DNA from: Triatoma infestans
Lineage: Eukaryota; Arthropoda; Insecta; Hemiptera; Reduviidae
Assembly (NCBI GenBank): GCA_011037195.1
Contig: JAAEAF010003796.1
Coordinates: forward strand, 1 to 64,000
Direction of reading: 5' to 3'
DNA length: 64,000 nucleotides
Within the stretch, counting starts at the first letter, position 1, and every line of letters begins with the position of its first letter. Under the pieces are notes generated by a model. The model was not told the DNA's origin and made no database searches. It saw nothing but the letters and a program-made list of their open reading frames with translations. Of the stretch, positions 57,240-64,000 are shown piece after piece. The translations under genes were made by a program, and so were the position numbers.

Positions 57240-57312
57240 AAAACTCGAAATCGATATCGAAAATTTGACACGATTGCAATACTTTTCTTTTACTATCAAT
57301 AGGAGAAAGTAA
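57240..57312 (-). repeat. H-family 5' terminus
   Basis: Minus-strand ACTTTCTCCTATTGATAG..AAAAGTATTGCAATCGTG, CGATATCG and GAGTTTT end abruptly at a TA tract (57215-57240). Confidence 0.6.
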
Positions 57313-57429
57313 AAAAACAATTCAATACCATCCTGTTAACGATCCTGGAGAAAACCCGTGCGAAAATTTGAAAAGAGCGCCTTCTAAATATATAAAACCA
57401 GATCGGAAACTCGAGAATATAAAAGCTAG

Positions 57430-58265
57430 TAGAGGATAATAAAAACTAGATGTAGTTGAGCGCCCATCTTTGTTTTTACGGGAACTACGAAGACGCACAA
57501 GATTTCCTGCGCTCAATGTGGTTTAGAGCACAGCCAGACCGCATGCAAGCCACTCTTGCAGTAACCTCTGAAAAGGATTTAGAAAAGCTTGCTGAGGTAG
57601 CTGCGATACGATCGCTGAAGCCTGTGAGTACTCTGTTTACGAATAGCACCACCACCACCACACTCCAAACCATTAGGGTAAAAATCTTCAATAGAGGAAG
57701 CTATTGACAAGCTTAGCGAGGAGGATCGTCGTTCTGAAAATCAACATCAGCAAACATGAAAGGAAGGTAACATTAACGTAACAGATCCAGAAGCGAAGGA
57801 GGGCGAATTTGTTTGAATCGGAAAGATTGAGAAAAAAAATGCCGCCAACCCTGAGACTGGATGCCTAGAAAAGCCAGTCGGAAAAATAGGTATAGGTGGG
57901 GTATGGCCGAGTTACCCCACCGCCGCCTATTTATTCACGACAAGCAAACTGGTAACAGATTTCTAGTGGATACAGGAGCTACAATTTCTATTTACCCCGC
58001 CCAGCGACAGAAAAGTAAAGTCCAGATGTCTTACTTATTTTAAGCGGCTAACGGTATTCCAATTAAGACGTTGGGAGAAGAGGACAAGGCCCTGGATAAT
58101 GGTGTGCTTCGAAATGTGGCCTGGAACTTCATGTTGGCTGACATGATACAATCAATAATTGGGCTGATTTTTTTTTAATCCCGTCATGGAACTCAAAGGA
58201 CACCAAATCGTTGACGAAACCTCTGGGTTTAGTCCTTCAGTTCCAACAGTTCATTCTGAACCCCT
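57430..58265 (+). pseudogene. Ty3/gypsy-type gag-protease fragment
   Basis: The gag piece (57456-57640) contains FLRSMWFRAQPDRMQATLAV and DLEKLAEVA, matching the L..LWL..LP..VQA.LA..... .LD.LAE.AD pattern of arthropod gypsy Gag. The protease piece (57900-58000) has RRLFIHDKQTGNRFLVDTGA with the DTG catalytic triad and further on, after frame changes, a WNFMLADMIQSIIG segment. RT and integrase are absent. Stops lie at 57707 and 58041 and a SINE begins about 20 bp beyond the last recognisable codons. A mutated remnant. Confidence 0.75.
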
Positions 58266-58284
58266 TGGCGAGTCAGATGTGGTA

Positions 58285-58500
58285 ACTAGATTCTTTTAGG
58301 GGTTACTGTACGGCGACCTGAAAGATCTATTGTGTCCCCAGGGACTTCTCAGTGCAGTGCCGGACTCTGGACAGTGTTCTCTAGCTATAGACAACACTGT
58401 CCATCACCGGGCCGGGCAATAAGCTATAGAGGGCAGGTCGGCTGGATTCGAACCCGGGATCGCAGCATGGGAGTGTAGCGCACTATCATTGTCCTAAATC
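58285..58500 (-). mobile_element. tRNA-derived SINE inserted beside an H copy
   Basis: Minus strand: head with B box GGGTTCGAATCC (about 58462-58451), body with GTGATGGACAGTGTTGTCTA, and end CTAAAAGAATCTAG. It lacks the 5' extension of the 9.1- and 42.3-kb copies; H-family sequence abuts the head directly at 58505. Confidence 0.78.
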
Positions 58501-58504
58501 CTCC

Positions 58505-58672
58505 TTTGCAGCTAAACGGAACATCAAATTTGAGCTTCCTACGATTTTTCATTTGTTAAAACACACACACAGGCCGCTAAAAACATTTTTTAGTACTCCA
58601 GGGACCTCAAAACTTCTATTTTCCGATGAAAAGTCAATTTCGAAATTCAATTCTCCCAGTTAAGAAAGTAAA
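58505..58672 (-). repeat. H-family repeat, 5' part
   Basis: Minus strand from TTTACTTTCTTAACTGG through GAGGTCCCTGGAGTACT and a short GT tract to the GTTCCGTTTAGC block, where it meets the SINE. Confidence 0.7.
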
Positions 58673-58679
58673 AAAAATA

Positions 58680-59320
58680 AGTTATGGTTAAATTGATCAT
58701 GTTATCAGCGCAAATAAGAACAATTTTATATAAAGCGTGACAAAAGTGCATTTCTTGAAATTTTTATGCACAATCTAAAACCGCTTCAATTTAATGTGAT
58801 AATTTAAAACTAGAAGGTATAAATTGATTGATAAAAAGGAACAAAGTTATAAAACTAGAATGGTAAAAAAAAATATAAATGCATTTTATGTATTGCAATA
58901 TCTAAAGTAAGAGCATTCTCCAAATAGAAATAAGTACAATTTGTTACTGATAAGATAAAATATAGCTCTTTAAAAGGAACTGTTTTACAGCTTAAATTCA
59001 CATTAAATTGTAAGGAATATAAAAATACTTGGAATTTCCAAATAAAGCAAACAGTGAAATAAATAATATATTGCTTTACTAATCGCATGCTCTTTAAGTT
59101 TTTTTTAATTCTAACAATTAGCTGGAAAAACAAGTCATCACGTTTATATTGTTTTTTTGGTATTTATCTAAGTTATATTCCATTTTTATTGTTAAGTTAT
59201 TATTGATTTTTTCTTTTAAATGAAAACCAAAAGAAATTATTGGTTAACTTTGAGAGTATTGATATTTCCTAATTTAAACTACGAATATTGATTAATTGAC
59301 TACAATATGATTTTTTAAAT
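58680..59320. other. AT-rich region, no gene
   Basis: Minus-strand frame 58855-59133 is low-complexity and shows no recognised protein. Confidence 0.4.
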
Positions 59321-59324
59321 TTTC

Positions 59325-59530
59325 TCTTGTTCTTTCTTGATAAGAGGAAGTAATTGCAATCGTATCAAATTTTCGAAATCCAGTTTCTACTACTGGAAAT
59401 ACATGTTTTGAGGTCCCTTGAGTTCGAAATAACTCACAAACAAAATATCACAGAAAGCAAAAACTTTGTATTCCGTGTAGATACACTGGGATTGTAACAA
59501 AAATGTCTGTGTTTTTGGCTGTTTTACTTT
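59325..59530 (+). repeat. H-family repeat, 5' part
   Basis: Starts TTTCTCTTGTTC.. TAAGAGGAAGTAATTGCAAT, GAGGTCCCTTGAGT, and ends near the ATTCCGTGTAG block. Confidence 0.65.
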
Positions 59531-60263
59531 AATGATTGTTAAAAAATATAAAACTTATCAGTTTATATTTCAAAGTATAATCCATTATTGTTAATCACTT
59601 CAATCCATTTTTATGGCAGTAATTCTTTGTTACCACAAAGGTTCTTTGAAAAAAAAATTCAATATAAGCTGCTTTCACTTCCTCTTGTATTGTAAAATGT
59701 TTACCCTGCACAAAATAAGCCATGGATTGGAATAAGGGGTAGGTTTTGGAGACGTAAGATATTTCGCCTTTATTGCATAATAATTCACAACTGGTGGATA
59801 GGTTTTTTGGGTTTTTGTTTTACTACTGGATTTCAAAATAAGAAACCTAGCGGTCACATCTGTGATTCATTCTTGAGATGTCATTCTTGTGATGTCATTC
59901 TTTATGGTGCCACAAAGGGGGGAAACTAAATTATTTATCATCAAAATGCTCAGAATCTCTAAATAAAAAATAGGAAGATCGATAGAAAAAAAAAGAAAAG
60001 GAAGCGAAAGATAAAAATTAATGCTATTTTTGTGTATCAGCAAAAAAAAAAAAATCAAATGAATGCAAACGGAATTTTGATAAGAATTGATGATAAGCAA
60101 TTATAAAGGAACCCTATCACGATTTGTTTATGCATTTCATACATTTAAAAAAAAACTATTTAGTAAAATGGAACTTCCGGTTATGTCGATTTAAATAATC
60201 GAAAAACCTTCGTGTGGGATCACCATTCGGGATATCAAGTTTTTTATTTTATTATTTTAGTTT
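59531..60263. other. AT-rich region with a small H scrap
   Basis: A minus-strand core remnant (GGAACTTCCGGTTATGTCG) occurs at about 60170-60190. Nothing else is recognised. Confidence 0.4.
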
Positions 60264-60335
60264 ATTTTTTTAAGGCGCGTCAACATCTATACTTACTGGC
60301 GCTCGGAACCTTGGCAGTATCTGCAGGCCTTCCGA
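60264..60335 (-). repeat. SINE 3' tail fragment
   Basis: T-run, GCGCGTCAACATCTATACTT, GGCGCTCGGAACCTT and GCAGGCCTT match the tail of the 62.84-kb SINE on the minus strand. Confidence 0.6.
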
Positions 60336-60479
60336 TACACATAACTGCTTATCACTTTTATTTAAAACATTTTTTTAGGGTGTCTGAAGAAGCAAGCTTA
60401 GTTGGGCATTCTCTGAAGTTCACTTCTATAAAAACTAATTCTACCACCCAAATAATATTGTATTAAGGTGCATCAGCAG

Positions 60480-60920
60480 ATATACTTCCTCTTCTACTAT
60501 CGTGGCACTACAGTCCTACGGTGCCTCCACCGTAGAGGAGGTGTCTCCTCTACCTCCTCGCCTCCATCTTCTTACGCCCAGCTCCTAATATCCTCTTCTA
60601 TCTTCCTTTCTTTCTTGCCCTTCCCGTGTGGTGCCCATCCAGCAATTTCTTAGAGACTCTAGATTCCTTCATTCTTACAATGTGCCCCAATCTTCTCCCT
60701 TTTATCCAATCCATCAAATCCTGCTCCTGGCACAGTTCCCTTAAGTCTTCATTTTTCCTTATCCTGTATCTATCTCCCTCTCATAGAGAGCCAAAAAATT
60801 TTCGGGGAATTCCGAACGTTCAACATTCGTTTATCAACTTTTGTGGGCACTCATATCTCGCTGGCGTGTGTGGGTTGTGTGTCTCGCTGGGACAGTTGGC
60901 CTCATTATGATTCTGTATGC
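60480..60920 (-). pseudogene. LINE ORF2 C-terminal fragment
   Basis: Minus-strand reading includes WIKGRRLGHIVRMKESRVSK then KLLDGHHTGRARKKGR (about 60715-60610), matching the LGH(V/I).RM...R..K.L......GR.R.GR pattern common at RTE/I-type LINE C-termini. Upstream codons (LRELCQEQDLMDWIK) agree. Frameshifted after about 60600. Confidence 0.65.
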
Positions 60921-61167
60921 TTTCAACTTCGCCTCTCTTGATATTTCTCTAAATGTGAACATACCATTATTCTTCCATTTATTATTACGCACGCATTATT
61001 TTCATTTTTAATGAGAACTGCTCCAAAATATTTGAAAGATTAAACCCTTTCAAACTCGTGCATATGGTCGCTTCTTTATGTGGCAGATTTTTTTGGAGTA
61101 CTAACCATGTTATTCATCTTCTGTTCATTAATCTTTAGGCCCGGTAATTGTGGCAATCAAGCTTGTT

Positions 61168-61169
<2 letters not shown>

Positions 61170-61236
<67 letters not shown>
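61170..61236. repeat. 67-base T homopolymer
   Basis: An uninterrupted T run. With the following GC-richer block (61237-61300), it could be the poly(A) tail of a minus-strand retroposed sequence. Read as an ORF it gives only phenylalanine. Confidence 0.9.
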
Positions 61237-61239
<3 letters not shown>

Positions 61240-61999
61240 GGGCAAATGATTGAGGTGCCCCAACCTCAATCGGGCATCCTTCTCCTCAGTCTAAATATCA
61301 AAAATCAAGCGGAATTCGGAACAGATTTAAACCTATCCTTTTATTTAAAAAAAATTGTTATACCCTAAAATTTATTTCATGGTTTTCCTGAGGGAGGAGG
61401 CTCATGTTAGGGTTAAATTTAAATTGCCTGCTAAGGAAAGAGGCAGGGAGTATATTCCATTCAGGTAAACAAGTGTAAATCCTCACCAGTTTTATTTCTA
61501 TGTAGTAATATCAGCCAATCAATTGTTTAGTCCAATATTGCAGCTTTAATGGAAATTTATCAGTTGGAATTGTAAAATCTGCAGTGAGAGAAAGTCGCTT
61601 TAGTTTTCACATTAAGTTTATTTTTTCTAAGCTGAAACCTAAAAATAGGTTTTCCAGTTTTGAAACAATGACAGGATATCAACACCTCGTCTTAGTCCGG
61701 AATAAGAAAGGAAATCTGGCAATAAAAACTACGATTTGATTTACGGTTGTGTAAATTTTTACCATATTTCAAAGTAATCGATTACTCTGTGCGATAAGAA
61801 AAACAGAAAAAGAAGAAAAAACATTTTATGTATAGAATTCCTTGTTTATTGAAGTTTGTTTACATCAAAGTCTATGTTTATTCAGTTGTGCTATTTAAAT
61901 AGCTAATAAATTTTTTATTTATTTAATTACAAATTGTTTACAAATAATGTAATAAAGATCAAATTAAATTTTGTTGTGAGCTTTCTGTTGAATAGTAAC
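61237..61999. other. Unassigned region
   Basis: GCCCCAACCTCAATCGGGCATCC near the start may be the body of a retroposed sequence whose tail is the T run. The rest is AT-rich with no gene. Confidence 0.35.
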
Positions 62000-62710
62000 T
62001 TTTAATACTTTCTGTTACTCCTAGTTTTAAGAGGAAGTATTACGTTCGTGTCAAATTTTCCGGAAATACATGTTTTGAGGTCCCCTGAGTACAAAACGAT
62101 TGTTTTTAGTAAATGGCCTGTATGTGAGTGTGTGCGTGTAAAAATCGCAGGAATCTCAAATTTCGTGTCTCGTTTAGGAAAGATTTTCCCGGGAAAATGG
62201 ATTTTTTTTTTTTGAAGGAACAGTAGTAGCGTTACGCTCTTCACTGAAGTTTACTACATCAGTACAATATGGTTCTCCATCTCTATAATACATTAGAAAC
62301 ACTGCTAGAATTCCAATTTTGATAAAAATCGATTAACCAGAAGTGCGATTTTACAGAATAGATTTTTTTGAATTATTTGGAATATTGTTTGAAAAACGAC
62401 TATAACAGTTTTCTTCAAACTCGGACCACTACCTGTACAGATAAAAACCTATCACTTTTATTTGAAACATTTTTCTATAAAAAAAAGAAAGTTTTTTTTA
62501 AGGGACTGTTAAGTTTAAATTTAAACTGCGATCACAAAAGTTGACGGCACACCCTCCACTTTCTATAAATGTATAACCCTTACCACCTTTTTGTGGTCAG
62601 CTCAACTAAACGTTTGCAAACATTGCAATTTTAAAGAAAATTTATTAAATAAATTGTACTAATTGCAATCAGAGAATATCGTGCGAGTGTTTCACACTAG
62701 ATTTTTCTTC
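62000..62710 (+). repeat. H-family repeat, near full length
   Basis: Starts ACTTTCTGTTACTCC with AAGAGGAAGTATTACGTTCG, GAGGTCCCCTGAGTAC, a short GT tract (62115-62140), a core unit opening near 62338, and the end GAATATCGTGCGAGTGTTTC. Confidence 0.72.
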
Positions 62711-62834
62711 ACACTAAATGGAACCAAGAACATGTATTCCTGATGAAAACTCATTTTCGTAACGTCGAAACAAATGCGAAATTCCCTCTTTCTTGCAGAA
62801 TAAATTGAGCATGTATATAAATGGTTACCTCTTT

Positions 62835-62967
62835 TATTTTTTTAATTTAAAATGCATCAACATCATCTATTGGTCATTGGCGCCCGGAGCCTTCTCAGTG
62901 CACTGCCGGCCTCCGGACAGTGTTCTATCGTTACAGACAGTGAACTGTAGAGGCTGCTAGAGATTAC
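62835..62967 (-). mobile_element. SINE body, split from its head by a LINE
   Basis: Minus strand: CTCTAGCAGCCTCTACAG, TTCACTG, GATAGAACACTGTCCGGAGG, GCAGTGCACTGAGAAGGC, then a tail GGCGCCAATGACCAATAG..GATGTTGATGC and A-rich end. The tail differs from the SINEs at 9, 42 and 58 kb. The tRNA-like head is at 63728-63811. Confidence 0.75.
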
Positions 62968-63727
62968 AGCGACAAACCAAGTCGATGTGGCTGCTCAATT
63001 TCATTGAGTTGCTAAAAAAAAAACACAGATTACTAATCTGTCTTCATGAGACAATCTCAAGTCCAAAAGACACAAACGTTACAAAACTAAAGTAAATAGT
63101 GCAAAGAATACGCGAAAGAAGAATGAAACATACACAAACTCAATACATAGGGCATTAAATAAGACTATTTCAATAACCAATTTCTCAATGACCGTAGATG
63201 TGGTTATGGAGGATTCCCAAGGAATCCAAGATAATTTGCTCCGCCAGCCGGGTCAAATTCCCTTTGTCAATGCCGACATTATCAAAAAATTGTGCAGTAG
63301 CCACTGGGATTGCCCCCCGAGAGCCGAACCATAGACCGTGAACTGCAAAGTTCCTTTTTCCAAATTCTTGTAGGAACTTTTCTTGGAGAAAGTTAACGCA
63401 CTTCTCATAAATCGCTCTCTTTTCTTCATTAATCCGCTTGGCCTGGTCTGGATCGTTGCTCTCATACCTAACCGTAGGGTCGACAACTAACGCAGATGGA
63501 CTGTCTTTATCAAACGCTACTGTATCTGCGTATCTTGGGGCGCCGTCCGTGTCAACACAGTAGACCTCCTCATAGCGTGCATAGCCTTTTTCCCTCTAAT
63601 AACTCGATGACCCTACGTTTGACATTGTGGTGTCGGCGAGTGACGAGGAGCATGTTATTCGGGCATTTTCCCAGTATATGAGCTGGAGTTTCGGTCTCTC
63701 TTCCGCATTTGCCGCAGAGGAGCCCAA
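62968..63727 (-). mobile_element. 5'-truncated R2-superfamily (RLE) LINE inside a SINE
   Basis: Minus-strand copy of the 3' part of the 19-22.8 kb element. It begins within the CCHC motif (CGKCGRETETPAHILGKCP, about 63705-63650), shifts frame near 63592, and continues with EEVYCVDTDGAPRYADTVAF, ALVVDPTVRYE and ILHNHIYGH to TGA at 63185-63187. The 3' UTR (63184-62968) ends with CAACTCAATGAAATTGAGCA and a GTCGCTG-rich tail. Flanking SINE halves show it inserted into the SINE between head and body. Dead by truncation. Confidence 0.8.
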
Positions 63728-63811
63728 AAAATCTAACGGTAGCAAAGCTGGTTCCGAACCCGGGTTCTCCGCGTGGGAGTCCAGTACGCTAACCATTTAG
63801 CTATTCCCTTC
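63728..63811 (-). mobile_element. SINE tRNA-like head, separated from its body
   Basis: A box TAGCTAAATGG and B box GGGTTCGGAACC on the minus strand, with AGCTTTGCTACCGTTAGATT at the break. Corresponds to the head of the other SINEs. Confidence 0.75.
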
Positions 63812-64000
63812 CCACCAGTTACCTCTGATTATTATTGTTATGAAAGAACTTATTTTCATTAAAAGATTGAATTAAAGATTTCACAATAATTTTTTTTCCC
63901 TATTGACAATTTTCTCAGAACCTGCCCCACTAGAAACTAAACTAATCATCCCCTCCCATTATTTTCCAAAATTACTAATTTCATTTCTGTCCTAATTTAT
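63812..64000. other. AT-rich window end
   Basis: No feature seen. Confidence 0.4.

Noticed and set aside
61150..61368. Open frame rich in phenylalanine
   Set aside because: Simply the T homopolymer read in frame.
1..64000. CRISPR arrays, bacterial operons or rRNA genes
   Set aside because: No regular short repeats with spacers, Shine-Dalgarno-led operons or rRNA sequence; the window is eukaryotic.

Overview
This is an AT-rich, gene-poor invertebrate nuclear sequence, most likely from an arthropod. The evidence is the mix of degenerate transposable elements: a Jockey-clade LINE with a PRE_C2HC/zinc-knuckle gag, an RLE-bearing R2-superfamily LINE, a Ty3/gypsy gag-protease fragment, tRNA-derived SINEs, and fold-back elements carrying hammerhead-ribozyme cores. 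No complete host gene is recognisable. One short possible terminal exon near 34.83-34.91 kb (minus strand) is the only candidate for host coding sequence. Species is not resolved from sequence alone.

The background is a very abundant repeat, called the H family here. It starts with an ACTTTCTCTTACT-type hairpin, carries an internal TG/CA microsatellite, has a core of about 290-300 bp units each opening near CCGGAAGTG, and ends with AGTAAGAGAAAGT followed by a GTGTGA..TCACAC stem-loop. Dozens of whole, truncated and rearranged copies cover roughly half the window in both orientations. The layout resembles non-autonomous Helentron/DINE-1-type elements.

Layout: 0-9 kb, H copies plus fold-back elements with hammerhead-type cores (1.38-2.73 kb) and an LTR-like fragment (7.75-8.14 kb). 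9.1-9.5 kb, a tRNA-derived SINE. 12.4-14.3 kb, a full-length H copy, an H copy split by a fold-back element with a 9-bp target duplication, and a Jockey RT relic. 15.4-17.7 kb, two more fold-back families. 18.2-23.6 kb, a three-level nest: an H copy interrupted by a LINE (12-bp target duplication), which is itself interrupted by a 3.8-kb R2-superfamily element. 23.9-36.7 kb, H copies and a Jockey fragment. 37.15-42.20 kb, a 5.05-kb Jockey element with a 13-bp target duplication, carrying a 151-bp insert in its catalytic YADD codons. 42.3-46.6 kb, a SINE, a 101-bp perfect inverted repeat, and an LTR-like repeat. 47.43-47.82 kb, a solo LTR with a heat-shock-element array next to its TATA box. 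50-57 kb, a fold-back element with a 10-bp target duplication, a large H copy and an RT fragment. 57.4-64 kb, gypsy gag-pro, SINEs, LINE fragments, and a second R2-superfamily 3' end inside a SINE.

All coding pieces found are retroelement-derived and broken by stops or frameshifts. Nested insertions with identifiable target duplications give a relative chronology. The most unusual items are the hammerhead cores with a loopless palindromic stem III, the HSE-bearing solo LTR, and a KIF2-like N-terminal domain on the R2-superfamily ORF.
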